A DNA stretch of 64,000 bases from Virgisporangium aliadipatigenens (GTDB taxonomy: Bacteria; Actinomycetota; Actinomycetes; Mycobacteriales; Micromonosporaceae). The DNA lies in the NCBI RefSeq assembly GCF_016863615.1, contig NZ_BOPF01000002.1:558001-622000 (forward strand). The letters are read 5' to 3'. The translations under genes and the position numbers were made by a program. Under the pieces are notes generated by a model. The model saw nothing but the letters and a program-made list of their open reading frames with translations, made no database searches and was not told the DNA's origin. Positions 1 through 8,137 of this stretch are shown here, one piece after another (within the stretch, counting starts at the first letter, position 1; every line of letters begins with the position of its first letter).

Positions 1-625
1 CGACGATGTCGTTCCGCACGCTCTTTCGCGCAGCCGTGGGCGTCTTGTTCGTCGTGGCGTCCGTGCGGATCGAGAGGATCAACAGGCCGCTGGCGGCGAA
101 CGAGAGTGCGTTGCCGGCGAACGGCAGGAAGTTCCACACACCGAACAGAGCGGAGCCGAGCGGAGGCCCCACGAAGTCCTCGCCACTGCTGTCCGCCGCG
201 GCGATCCGCCCGTTCGCCGTTGCCAGGTGCCGCGGATCCCGCGACACGAAGTCAGGAACGGCCGACTGGGCGGCGAGGTCGAAGAAGACCTGGCCGACGC
301 CCAGCAGGAACGCCGCGAGCACCAACCACACCAGGTTCACCCGCGCGGTCAGGAGCAGCACCACGAGCGCGACCATGACGGCGAACCGGCCCAGGTCGGC
401 CCACACCATCACGCGCCGGCGGTCCAGCCGGTCCACCACGACACCGGCATGCAGCGACACCAACACCCACGGAATCTCGGCGGCGGCGACGACAAGGCTC
501 AACGCCATCGGGCTGCGGGTGCTCTGCAGGGTCAGCAGGGGCAACGCCGCGGCGTGCATGCCGGTGCCGACGGCCGACACGAGCGTGGCGCCGAAGAGCC
601 TGTGGAAGCGACTTCCCAACCTCAC
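1..625 (-). CDS. MFS transporter, N-terminal part (cut by window edge)
   Basis: The first 208 codons of a major facilitator transporter run off the left edge of the window. The protein is rich in hydrophobic helices and carries the loop motif DRLDRRRV between helices 2 and 3, which is the MFS motif A region. I chose the GTG start at 625 because it overlaps the stop of a six-codon reading frame (MDEDAR, 642-622) as GTGA, and upstream ATGs are out of frame. It is divergent from the XRE-cupin regulator at 685 and shares a 31-bp palindrome with it. It is probably an exporter controlled by that regulator; the substrate is unknown. Confidence 0.85.
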   Translation of the reverse strand, partial: MRLGSRFHRLFGATLVSAVGTGMHAAALPLLTLQSTRSPMALSLVVAAAEIPWVLVSLHAGVVVDRLDRRRVMVWADLGRFAVMVALVVLLLTARVNLVWLVLAAFLLGVGQVFFDLAAQSAVPDFVSRDPRHLATANGRIAAADSSGEDFVGPPLGSALFGVWNFLPFAGNALSFAASGLLILSIRTDATTNKTPTAARKSVRNDIV

Positions 626-648
626 CTCGCGTCCTCATCCATGGCCTG

Positions 649-679
649 CCAGCATACTGGAACGATTCCGCTATGCTGG
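649..679. promoter_or_regulatory. 31-bp palindromic operator covering two divergent -10 boxes
   Basis: The arms CCAGCATA and TATGCTGG are perfect inverted repeats. The core GGAA-NNN-TTCC is also symmetrical. Each arm contains a TATGCT hexamer, one per strand, placed about 7-8 nt before GTG 685 (plus strand) and ATG 642 (minus strand). A repressor bound here would cover both promoters. The XRE-cupin protein encoded next door is the natural candidate and would then be autoregulatory. Confidence 0.75.
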
Positions 680-684
680 CCCGC

Positions 685-1278
685 GTGGATCCCCTCGTGG
701 TGCGGCTCGGCGAGCAGGTGCGCCGCCTGCGGCAGGCCCGGGGCCTCAACCTGGAGGGCCTGGCCGCCGCCAGTGGCGTCAGCCGCAGCATGATCTCCGA
801 TGTCGAACGCGGGCTGCGTTCGCCGACCGTGCTCGTCCTCGCCCGGATCGCGACGGCGCTCGGCACCACCGTGTCGCGGCTGCTCGGCGAGGACCGGCCG
901 GCGCCCGTGATCCACCTGCCCCGGGCCGAACAGCACGCCATCGACCACCCCGACGGATGGCAGCGGCGGATCATGTCGCCGGTGCTGCCCGGTGTCGAGT
1001 TCGAGCTGATCCGCACGGTCGTCGGCGGCGGGGTCGTCATCGGCTCCTTCGACGCCCACGCGGCCGGCTCGCGGGAGTACGTCGCCGTGGAGTCCGGCGC
1101 GCTCGCCGTGACGCTCGACGGCGTGGGCCATCACCTGGAGGCCGGCGACGCGCTGTACTACGCGGCCGACCGCGTGCACGCGTTCGCCAATCCGGGCGAT
1201 GTCGAGTGTGTCTACTACACGGCCATGTGCGTCGTCGGCGACGCATCGAGGAGTGTGCATGAGCATCACGCCCCTTGA
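685..1278 (+). CDS. XRE-family regulator with C-terminal cupin domain
   Basis: This 197-residue protein has an N-terminal lambda-repressor-like helix-turn-helix at about residues 8-60, with core GLAAASGVSRSMISDVERG. A small cupin beta-barrel at about residues 100-185 follows, with a ligand-binding look (ESGALAVTLDG, HHLEAGDALYY, HAFANPG). Members of this family sense small molecules through the cupin and repress adjacent transport or catabolic genes. An ATG at 673 lies inside the operator palindrome, so I prefer GTG 685, which sits 7 nt after the TATGCT -10 box and implies a leaderless transcript. Its end overlaps the next gene by 20 nt, giving a two-gene operon with the RidA-like protein. 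Confidence 0.85.
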   Translation: MDPLVVRLGEQVRRLRQARGLNLEGLAAASGVSRSMISDVERGLRSPTVLVLARIATALGTTVSRLLGEDRPAPVIHLPRAEQHAIDHPDGWQRRIMSPVLPGVEFELIRTVVGGGVVIGSFDAHAAGSREYVAVESGALAVTLDGVGHHLEAGDALYYAADRVHAFANPGDVECVYYTAMCVVGDASRSVHEHHAP

Positions 1279-1648
1279 CCCGCCCGCCCTGCCGGCGCCG
1301 ACCGGCAACTACACGCACGGCATGCAGGTCGACGGCGCCCGGCGGATCGTCTTCGTCAGCGGCCAGGTGCCGTGGGGCGACAGCGACGGCAAGGTTCCCG
1401 GGGACTTCGACACACAGTGCCGGATGGTCTGGGACAACATCGCCGCCGTGCTCGCCGCGGCAGACATGGGCCTGCGCGACCTGGCGAAGGTGACCACGTT
1501 CCTGTCGGACCGGCGGTACCGGGAGGCCAACAGCCGCATCCGCGCGGAGGTGCTGGGGGAGCACCGGCCGGCGTTGACGATCATCATCACCGACATCTAC
1601 GCGCCGGAGTGGCTCCTGGAGATCGAGGCCGTCGCGGTGCGCACCTGA
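1259..1648 (+). CDS. RidA/YjgF-family protein
   Basis: This 129-residue protein has the Rid family fold signature (FVSGQVPW near the N-terminus, NIAAVLAAADMGLRDLAKVTTFL, and EIEAVAVR at the C-terminus). RidA proteins hydrolyse reactive enamine/imine intermediates. The arginine that normally follows PA in the C-terminal motif is replaced here by leucine (RPALTIII), so canonical imine deaminase activity is doubtful and this is more likely one of the other Rid subfamilies. ATG 1259 is chosen because a GAGGAG ribosome site lies just upstream. It overlaps the regulator gene, so the two are probably co-translated. Confidence 0.85.
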   Translation: MSITPLDPPALPAPTGNYTHGMQVDGARRIVFVSGQVPWGDSDGKVPGDFDTQCRMVWDNIAAVLAAADMGLRDLAKVTTFLSDRRYREANSRIRAEVLGEHRPALTIIITDIYAPEWLLEIEAVAVRT

Positions 1649-1661
1649 CCGGTGCCGCGGC

Positions 1662-2090
1662 TCAGTCGGGGCGTTCCTCGCCGCGGCGGCGCAGCATGCC
1701 GAACCCCGGAATCCCGGAGATCGCCTGCTGGACCTCGCGCGTGACACCGAGCAGTTCGTGCACGTCCGGCCCGATCTGGGTCAGCAGCGTGCGCGCCTGC
1801 GCCGACGTCTCGGCGACCTGGCCGATCAGCTGTTCCGCCGCCGCGGAGGTCTGCGCCGCGTCCTGGGCGACGGCCGCCGCCGAACCGGTCACAGTGCGCA
1901 CGTCCTCGACGGTCTTCTCGGCCGCGTCGACCACCGCCGCGATGCGCACGAGCAGCACTTCGCCCTCGTCGATGAGCCTGAGCACGCGCCCGGGGACCGA
2001 GGCGATGGTGGCCGCCGTGGCCAGCGCCTTCCCCGTGGTGGAGACGGCGACGTCGACGATTGTGCCCGGGGCCGGTATGCGGAACGCCAT
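1662..2090 (-). CDS. Hypothetical alpha-helical protein
   Basis: This 142-residue protein of unknown function starts with a short hydrophobic stretch. A long Ala/Val-rich helical region follows with heptad-like spacing (VDAAEKTVEDV, AAAVAQDAAQTSAAAEQLIGQ), suggesting a coiled coil or helical bundle. It resembles small actinobacterial coiled-coil or membrane-associated proteins, but I cannot assign a family. The start at 2090 is preferred because GGTGG lies directly upstream; longer in-frame starts would add residues without any family-like pattern. It is divergent from the DinB-like gene at 2194. Confidence 0.7.
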   Translation of the reverse strand: MAFRIPAPGTIVDVAVSTTGKALATAATIASVPGRVLRLIDEGEVLLVRIAAVVDAAEKTVEDVRTVTGSAAAVAQDAAQTSAAAEQLIGQVAETSAQARTLLTQIGPDVHELLGVTREVQQAISGIPGFGMLRRRGEERPD

Positions 2091-2193
2091 CCACCAATTG
2101 TGCCCGCGCCCGCGCGACTCAACCGCGGGCGCGACGGCGGCCCCGAGCCGGCCGCGGCGATGGTCCGGGAAATGGGACCTAACATCGACGCTC

Positions 2194-2712
2194 ATGGTGC
2201 GCCACACGACCCTGGAGCAGTTCACCGACCACTACACGAAACGCCCGCGCACTGACGAGCGGGATCCGGCGCTGCTCGTGCCGGACGCCGTCGGCGTGGT
2301 GCTCGAGACCGCCGCGACCTGGCTCGGTTGGGACCGCCGGCCGGTCCTGCGCGACGGCAACACCTGGACGCCGCACAAGGCGCTGCGCCGGGTCGCCGAC
2401 CACCTGCTCGATCACCTGACCGAGCTGGAGTGCCGCCTCGCCGGCCTGCCGAGTCCGGCCGACCACTGGCACGGCCGGATGGTCACCACCGACGCCGACC
2501 TGGCGTGGTTCACCGAGGTCGACCTGGACGAGGCGACCAGCCGGTTGACCCGACTGGCCACCTGCTACCGGGCGCGGCTCGGTGGCCTGCCGGCCGACGT
2601 TCTCGACGAACGGCCGGACGAGGCCACCTGGACCCTGCGCGAGGTGGTGCACCACGTGGCCGGCGTGGCCTACTACGCGAAGGCCATGGGGCCGCTCGGC
2701 ACACCCGACTGA
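2194..2712 (+). CDS. DinB-like helical protein
   Basis: This 172-residue protein is predicted to be a helical bundle. It has histidines placed as in DinB/YfiT-type metal-binding proteins: HKALRRVADHLLDH in the middle and LREVVHHVAGVAYYAKAMG at the C-terminus. Such proteins often act as thiol-dependent transferases or have unknown roles. A TAACAT hexamer at 2180-2185 sits 8 nt before the ATG, so the mRNA may be leaderless. It is monocistronic and converges on the anti-sigma-like gene with a 6-nt gap. The family call is by pattern only. Confidence 0.65.
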   Translation: MVRHTTLEQFTDHYTKRPRTDERDPALLVPDAVGVVLETAATWLGWDRRPVLRDGNTWTPHKALRRVADHLLDHLTELECRLAGLPSPADHWHGRMVTTDADLAWFTEVDLDEATSRLTRLATCYRARLGGLPADVLDERPDEATWTLREVVHHVAGVAYYAKAMGPLGTPD

Positions 2713-2718
2713 GCGGTC

Positions 2719-3870
2719 CTACTCCACCGACCGGGCCGGCCAGGTGCGCAGGTCGCGCGGGTCCCCGACCCAGCGGAACGCCTCCGCGACCCTGGCCGCC
2801 TCCGGCTCGGTGAAGTTCCACGAGCGCACCGACACCACCAGGTCCCGCCCGGGCTCGCCGGGCACGTCGAGCTTCGTCGCGTCCGGGTTGTCGCCGGGCG
2901 CCCGCCAGCGCGCGGGCTTTCCGTTCACGGTGCGGTTCTGCGTGAACGGCTGCGGGATCGCCACCGTGCCGAAGATCACGTCGAGGTAGTTCCCGGCGCG
3001 GGCGCTGTACGTGAGGACCGAGTGGTTCCAGAACGTTCCGTCGGCGGCTGGTGTGCGCAGCGAGACCTCGCACTCGAAGAAGGTCGCGTCCGCCGGTGCG
3101 CCGGAGACGACCGCCGGGGCGGCGCACCGCTGCGAGCGGTCCAGCCGGAACGCCTTGGCCGCCTGGGCCAGGTCCTGCGGGTCGCCGGTGACCATCTGCA
3201 GCCGGGCGTAGAGGCCGGGCACGGGGCTCCACGTCATCGTGTACAGGCGCCGCGTTCCATCGGCCGCCGTGCGCCCCGCCCGCACGACGGCGGGCGCACC
3301 GGTCACCGGCAGCGGCACGTCCTCGAAGTCGTACCACCGTTCCGCGGTGGGGCGCGTCCCGTCGGATCCGGCGCGGTACTCCGGGGGGAGGTTGCTCACG
3401 CCGGGGTAGCCGCGATTCAACCCGAACCCGTCCCGCGCGATCAGGAACTGCAGGTCGTACGGGTCGCCGGCGCGGCGCACCATGACGCTCTCCTGCGTCC
3501 AGACCGAGCGCCAGAGCAGCTCCGTCGCGCCGAGCGCGGCCGCGTCGACGTCGAAGTGGATGACGGACGGATCGGTCGCGACGGTGTCGGGCCGTTCGCT
3601 CGCTCCGGGCACGTCCACCGCCGGCAGTTTCGGGGGAACGGTGTCAGTGCGGCCGGCGGAGCGTTCGCGCGGCTCGCCGTCCCGCAGCGACACGACGGCA
3701 CCGCCGCCCACCAGCAGCGCGACGGCGAGCAGGCACACGCCGATGCGGCGCCGGCGGCGCACCCGCTTCGCCCGCGTCACGGCGCCCGCGCGCAACGCCG
3801 CCACGTCGACGGCGCCGCCGGTCCGGCCGGACAGCGTCCGGATGATCTCGCGTTCGACCGCGGTGTTCAC
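2719..3870 (-). CDS. Single-pass membrane protein, likely anti-sigma partner
   Basis: This 383-residue protein starts with a short cytoplasmic segment of about 40 residues. One transmembrane helix follows at about residues 43-61, after the basic run RVRRRRR, and then a large extracytoplasmic domain without recognisable catalytic motifs. Its GTG start at 3870 overlaps the stop of the sigma-factor gene as GTGA, so the two proteins are translationally coupled. Genes in this position behind SigE-type ECF sigma factors usually encode membrane-bound modulators. No zinc-binding anti-sigma (ZAS) motif is visible, so the anti-sigma role is inferred from context. Confidence 0.75.
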   Translation of the reverse strand: MNTAVEREIIRTLSGRTGGAVDVAALRAGAVTRAKRVRRRRRIGVCLLAVALLVGGGAVVSLRDGEPRERSAGRTDTVPPKLPAVDVPGASERPDTVATDPSVIHFDVDAAALGATELLWRSVWTQESVMVRRAGDPYDLQFLIARDGFGLNRGYPGVSNLPPEYRAGSDGTRPTAERWYDFEDVPLPVTGAPAVVRAGRTAADGTRRLYTMTWSPVPGLYARLQMVTGDPQDLAQAAKAFRLDRSQRCAAPAVVSGAPADATFFECEVSLRTPAADGTFWNHSVLTYSARAGNYLDVIFGTVAIPQPFTQNRTVNGKPARWRAPGDNPDATKLDVPGEPGRDLVVSVRSWNFTEPEAARVAEAFRWVGDPRDLRTWPARSVE

Positions 3871-4361
3871 CGGTTCCTCCCCGTGGGTGTCTCCTGGTCG
3901 GCGTACTGGCGCAGGGTGTTCAGCGCGCGCATCGCGTGGGTCCGCACGGTCGCGGCCGAACAGCCGAGAATGCCGGCGATGGCCGCGTCGTCGAGATCCT
4001 CGTAGTAGCGCAGCACCAGCACGGCCCGCTGCCGCTGCGGCAGAACGACGATCCGCCGCCACATGTCGTCCCGTTCGACCGCGTCGGTCTCGACCCGATC
4101 GGGTGCCGCGCGGTCGGCGGGTGAGTCGGTCGGGGTCTCCTGGTTGGAACGGCGGCGCCACCACGACCGCGACCCGTTGACCACCATGCGCCGCAGGTAG
4201 GCGTCGGGCTGCTCGGTGGCGAGGATGCGCCGCCACCGCAGGTACGCCTTGGCCAGCGCGTCCTGCACCAGATCCTCCGCCCGGTGCGGATCACCGGTGA
4301 GCAGCCGCGCGAAGCGCACCAGCGCATCACCCCGCGCGGCCACGTATTCCTCGAACGTCAC
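3867..4361 (-). CDS. SigE-family ECF RNA polymerase sigma factor
   Basis: This 164-residue ECF sigma factor has region 2 near residues 10-75 (DLVQDALAKAYLRW, then YLRRMVVNGSRSWWRRR). Region 4 lies near residues 105-155 (LPQRQRAVLVLRYYEDL followed by a helix-turn-helix around ILGCSAATVRTH). It directs RNA polymerase to a dedicated promoter set. It is the first gene of a two-gene operon with the membrane protein at 2719-3870. About 80 nt separate it from the sulfotransferase gene, transcribed in the same direction upstream. Confidence 0.92.
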   Translation of the reverse strand: MTFEEYVAARGDALVRFARLLTGDPHRAEDLVQDALAKAYLRWRRILATEQPDAYLRRMVVNGSRSWWRRRSNQETPTDSPADRAAPDRVETDAVERDDMWRRIVVLPQRQRAVLVLRYYEDLDDAAIAGILGCSAATVRTHAMRALNTLRQYADQETPTGRNR

Positions 4362-4442
4362 GGCATCGGCCCCCTCAGCTCGCCGCCTCCGCCCGGTATA
4401 CGCCCGACGCCCGGCGGCCCGTTGACAGGGGAGCCGATCGAT

Positions 4443-5327
4443 TTACGGCCGGCACAGCCACCGGTACAGTTCCGGCGACACCATCGGCGCCACCCGATCC
4501 CGGAACCGCGCCAGCCCGGCCGGGCCCGCCGCCCGCACTCCCGCACCGGAGCGCCCCTCCCGGAAGAACGCCGCCCGGCTGAGCAGCGGCACCACGCGCG
4601 GCGCGAGGCGTTCGGCGTCGGCGCGCATCGCCCCGAACGTCGCCGCCTCCACCAGCGCGGGCCACCGCTGCTCGGGCACGTCGATGTCGAGCCGGACGGC
4701 CAGCCGCCGCATCTGGCCGGCGAGGTCGGTGCGGAGGTCGGCGTAGTGCGCGAGGACGACGTTCGGGGCGTGGCGGCGGGCCCACGCGTCGGCCACGTGC
4801 CCGACGACGTTGCGCAGCGAGTGCAGGTCGTCGGCGTCCTCGTCGATCCACACCGACAGCCACGCCTCGACCGGAACGTCTGGCGGATCCGGCATCTCCG
4901 CCGCGGTGATCCCGAGGGCGGTGCGCACGGCGTCGAGGTCGATGTTGCGCCACTGGTGGTACAGCGACACGGCGACGTCGAGCGGGTGCCGCGCGCCGAC
5001 GAGGTACGTGACGTCCGGCCGCAGCGGCAGGCCGTCCAGCGGCGTGTGGGTCTTGATGAACCGGCGGTGCTGCTGGCGTTCGAGCTGGGCGGTGACCGCC
5101 TCCAGGGGCACCATCCGCATGTCCAGCCACGGCGACAGGTCGTCCAGCGGGGCGGGCAGTTCGTCGTGCTGGAAGACGAGCAGCGCGCAGATCCTCTGCA
5201 GCCACGTCGTGCCCGCCTTGGCCGGTGCGGACACGACGATGTCGCCGCCGCGCAGCGGGAACTCCCGCCAGCGGGCGCTGTCGAAGCGGTCGTCGGAATA
5301 GCGGCGGGTGGTGTCGTTGATCGTCAC
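4443..5327 (-). CDS. Sulfotransferase (PAPS-dependent)
   Basis: This 294-residue protein has the classical sulfotransferase elements. The 5'-phosphosulfate loop APAKAGTTWLQ is at about residues 34-44, the 3'-phosphate-binding motif ARHPLDVAVSLYHQW is near residue 112, and a C-terminal FREGRSG lies where the second 3'-phosphate motif is expected. It would transfer sulfate from PAPS to an unknown acceptor, commonly a hydroxyl of a metabolite. The start is GTG 5327, 8 nt after a TAGCGT hexamer on the minus strand. It is divergent from an XRE regulator that may control it through the inverted repeat at 5363-5381. Confidence 0.88.
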   Translation of the reverse strand: MTINDTTRRYSDDRFDSARWREFPLRGGDIVVSAPAKAGTTWLQRICALLVFQHDELPAPLDDLSPWLDMRMVPLEAVTAQLERQQHRRFIKTHTPLDGLPLRPDVTYLVGARHPLDVAVSLYHQWRNIDLDAVRTALGITAAEMPDPPDVPVEAWLSVWIDEDADDLHSLRNVVGHVADAWARRHAPNVVLAHYADLRTDLAGQMRRLAVRLDIDVPEQRWPALVEAATFGAMRADAERLAPRVVPLLSRAAFFREGRSGAGVRAAGPAGLARFRDRVAPMVSPELYRWLCRP

Positions 5328-5362
5328 GGCCGGTGACGCTAGGGGATCGAGCCGCGTTCAGC

Positions 5363-5381
5363 GTGGTAGAACGGGTACCAC
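5363..5381. promoter_or_regulatory. Inverted repeat, probable operator
   Basis: GTGGTA and TACCAC form a perfect 6-bp inverted repeat separated by GAACGGG. It lies between the divergent sulfotransferase and MmyB-type regulator genes, where an autoregulatory site would be expected. No experimental support exists. Confidence 0.5.
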
Positions 5382-5419
5382 CGTCCGGCGCTTCCGTGCG
5401 GCGGGCGCAGAATGGCCGG

Positions 5420-6277
5420 ATGCCGGTATCGACCGCGTTCGGGGAGGCGCTGCGGGGGTGGCGCGAACGGGCCACGCCCCGCCAGGTGGGACTCGTGGCG
5501 CACGGGCGGCGGCGGGCGCCGGGACTGCGCCGTTCCGAGCTGGCGCAGCTCGCCGACACCTCGGTCGACTACGTCGTCCAGCTGGAACAGGGCCGCGCCA
5601 CGAGCCCGTCCGCGCAGGTGGTCGCCGCGCTGTCCCGCGCGCTGCGGCTGGCCCCGGACGAGCGCGACCATCTGTACCGCTGCGCCAATCTGCTGCCGCC
5701 CACCGGAGACGTTCCCCGGGAGATCTGCCCCGACGCCCGACGGCTCATGGACCGCCTCCCCGAACGCCCGGTGGTGATCCTCGCCGCGGACTGGACCGTC
5801 CTCGGCTGGAACGCCATGTGGACGGCGGCGTGCGGCGACCCGGCGGCCTACGACTGGCCCTACGACAACTTCCTCGCGGCCGCGTACCTGGCGACCGACG
5901 GCCGCAGCGCGGAGGAGACCGGCCCGTGGCCGGTGCGCTCGCCGGCCGGCCCGGAGGCGACCGAGACGGCGCTGGTGGCGGACCTGCGGGCGACGGCCAC
6001 GACCTACCCGGCCGACGCGCGGCTCGCGGAGATGATCGACCGGATGCTCGCCGCGAGCCCGCGCTTCGCGCGCCTGTGGACGAACGGCACCGTGCGCCCG
6101 CACGCCGGACAGGAGAAGATCATCGAGCATCCGGCGGTGGGGGAGATTCGGCTCGACTGCGAGGTGCTGATGGTGCCGGGCGCCGACCTGAAGCTGCTGA
6201 CGATGTTCGCGCTGCCGGGGTCCGACGCCGCCGCGAAGCTGGGCGCGCTGCGGGCCGGTGCGGCCGTTCAGAGGTAG
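5420..6277 (+). CDS. XRE regulator with MmyB-like ligand-binding domain
   Basis: This 285-residue protein has an N-terminal helix-turn-helix (RRSELAQLADTSVDYVVQLEQGR, about residues 38-60). A C-terminal MmyB/PAS-like domain follows, typified by LPERPVVILAADWTVLGWNAMW. In this abundant actinobacterial family the C-terminal domain is thought to bind a lipid-like ligand and the targets are often adjacent oxidoreductase or transferase genes. ATG 5420 is the best start because the family begins shortly before the first helix. It is divergent from the sulfotransferase and overlaps the end of the SARP gene tail-to-tail by 10 bp. Confidence 0.88.
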   Translation: MPVSTAFGEALRGWRERATPRQVGLVAHGRRRAPGLRRSELAQLADTSVDYVVQLEQGRATSPSAQVVAALSRALRLAPDERDHLYRCANLLPPTGDVPREICPDARRLMDRLPERPVVILAADWTVLGWNAMWTAACGDPAAYDWPYDNFLAAAYLATDGRSAEETGPWPVRSPAGPEATETALVADLRATATTYPADARLAEMIDRMLAASPRFARLWTNGTVRPHAGQEKIIEHPAVGEIRLDCEVLMVPGADLKLLTMFALPGSDAAAKLGALRAGAAVQR

Positions 6278-8103
6278 TCGGCCACCGGGCCGAAGGTGAG
6301 CAGGCCGCTGGCGGCGCCCGCCACCTCACCGGCCGCCGGCAGCAGCGCCGCGCGGGCGCGTTCGGCCAGCGGGGCGTCTCCCCACCGGGCCGCCGCGCGG
6401 GCGGTCAGGCACCACAGCGCCTCGGACAGGTGGTCGCGCGGCGGCTCCGGCAGACGCCGCAGCGCCGCTGACGCCGCGTCGCGGGTCGTCGCGAGCAGGG
6501 GCTCCACCCACGGCCGGTACGGGCCGTAGTCGAGCGGCTCCGGGGGTTCGCCGGCGCGGAGGCGCAGGCCGAGCAGGGCCAGCGGGAGGAGGCCGTGCGC
6601 GAGGCCGGGCATGTCGGACAGGCCGGCCACCCGCGCCGCGTGCCGGTAGGCGTCCGGGTCGGCGCTTCGCATCGCGCGGTACCAGACGGTGAAGACGCGG
6701 CCGAGCGGGAGTTCGTGGCGCTCGGCCAGGTCGTCGACCGCCGCCGCGTGCCCATCGGCCGCCGGGTGGTCGGCGAGCGCGGCGCACGACTGCAGGCAGA
6801 TCAGGTGGCCGAGGACCGCCGCCGTCGCCAGGCCGTGCCGCTGCGCGACCTCGACGAGTTCGTGGCCGATCGCCAGCCGTTCGGGGGCCAGGCCGGTGCG
6901 GTGGAACGTCTGCATGAACAGGCCGTTCAGCGCGAAGGTGAGCAGGCCGGGGTCGCCCTGCTCGCGGGCGATCCGCACGGCCTGCGCGGCCGCGTCCCGC
7001 TCGGTGGCCGTCCCCCTGGTCTCCACGGCGATCGTGGCCAACAGGCGGGCGCGCAGCGCCGGTGGAGTCAACGACGGGAGGGCCCGGCGGGCGGCCGCCA
7101 CGATCGCCGCCGCCTGCGCCGGATCGTCCGACCGGGTCCAGATCGCCGGCACGTCGTAGGCGCCGATGATCCGCGCGGTGAGCGCCGGGTCGCCGAGTTC
7201 CGCGGCCGCCTCGATCGTGGCCAGCCGCTGCGAACGGGCCGCGTGCAGGCCGTCGCCGCCGGTCACCGCGAGGCTGCGCAGCAGCGTGACGGTCGACTCC
7301 AGGCGGGTGCGCGTGCCGACCCGCACGAGCCGGTCGTAGGTGGCGGCGACCTCGGCCCACGGTTCGGTGGCGCCGGCGAGGCGCGGTTCGTGGCGCAGGA
7401 TGTCGACCTCCAGGCCGGCGAGGGCGGGGCCGGGATCCACGCCGAGCGTCTCCGCCAGCATCTGCCGCGCCCGGCGCAGCACGGCGAGGGCGTCCCCCTG
7501 CCGCCCGGCCCGGTACAGGGCGAGCGCGAGCAGTCGCCAGCCCTCCTCGCGCCACGGATGTTCGGTCACGTGCGCGTCGAGCGCCGGGATCGCCAGCTCC
7601 GGCGGCCGACCCGACGCGTCGCGTTCGACGGCGTGCAGGCGCAGTTCGGTGAGGCGGGCGCGTTCGGCCGTGGCCCAGTGCGCGTCGGGGAAGTCGGCGT
7701 ACGCGGGGCCGCGCCACCAGCGCAGCGCCTCGTCCAGCCGGGTTCCGGCGTCGACGGCGGCCTCGAACCGCCACGCGTCGACCGCCCCCGCCGGGACCCG
7801 CAGCGCGTAGCCGGGGCCGTCGGTGACCAGCAGCGACGGCGGGGTGCGCGGGGCACGCCCGGGCTCCAGCGCGCGGCGCAGCGCCGCCACGAACGTCCGC
7901 ACCGCCGCGACCGCCCCCTCGGGCGGCTCCGGCCACAGGTCCGCGACGAGGGTGTCGAGCGGCACGACCCGTTCCCGCGCAATGATCAACCGGGCGAGAA
8001 CGGCGCGGTGGCGCGGACCGCGCAGCGCGACCTCCTGTCCGCTCCCGTCCCACGCGGCGACCGGACCCAGGACCCCGAACCGCACGTCCATCGCATCGCT
8101 CAT
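6268..8103 (-). CDS. SARP-type transcriptional regulator with BTAD domain
   Basis: This protein of about 611 residues starts with an OmpR/PhoB-like winged helix (FGVLGPVAAWDG, LRGPRHRAVLARLI, then LWPEPPEGAVAAVRTFVAALRRAL). A bacterial transcriptional activator domain follows at about residues 110-250 (EEGWRLLALALYRAGRQGDALAVLRRARQML). The remaining C-terminal half is TPR-like and helical, with no NB-ARC P-loop. SARPs activate secondary-metabolite or local operons by binding direct heptamer repeats near -35. ATG 8103 and ATG 8091 are both possible starts. It is divergent from the hydrolase at 8138 with a very short gap, so that gene is a plausible target. Confidence 0.88.
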   Translation of the reverse strand: MSDAMDVRFGVLGPVAAWDGSGQEVALRGPRHRAVLARLIIARERVVPLDTLVADLWPEPPEGAVAAVRTFVAALRRALEPGRAPRTPPSLLVTDGPGYALRVPAGAVDAWRFEAAVDAGTRLDEALRWWRGPAYADFPDAHWATAERARLTELRLHAVERDASGRPPELAIPALDAHVTEHPWREEGWRLLALALYRAGRQGDALAVLRRARQMLAETLGVDPGPALAGLEVDILRHEPRLAGATEPWAEVAATYDRLVRVGTRTRLESTVTLLRSLAVTGGDGLHAARSQRLATIEAAAELGDPALTARIIGAYDVPAIWTRSDDPAQAAAIVAAARRALPSLTPPALRARLLATIAVETRGTATERDAAAQAVRIAREQGDPGLLTFALNGLFMQTFHRTGLAPERLAIGHELVEVAQRHGLATAAVLGHLICLQSCAALADHPAADGHAAAVDDLAERHELPLGRVFTVWYRAMRSADPDAYRHAARVAGLSDMPGLAHGLLPLALLGLRLRAGEPPEPLDYGPYRPWVEPLLATTRDAASAALRRLPEPPRDHLSEALWCLTARAAARWGDAPLAERARAALLPAAGEVAGAASGLLTFGPVADYL

Positions 8104-8137
8104 CGAACGCTCATCCGCCCGTCGCACCGTTGGCGGC

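Noticed and set aside
673-684. ATG at 673 as start of the XRE-cupin regulator
   Set aside because: It lies inside the palindromic operator and -10 box; GTG 685 fits the promoter spacing and the family's usual N-terminus.
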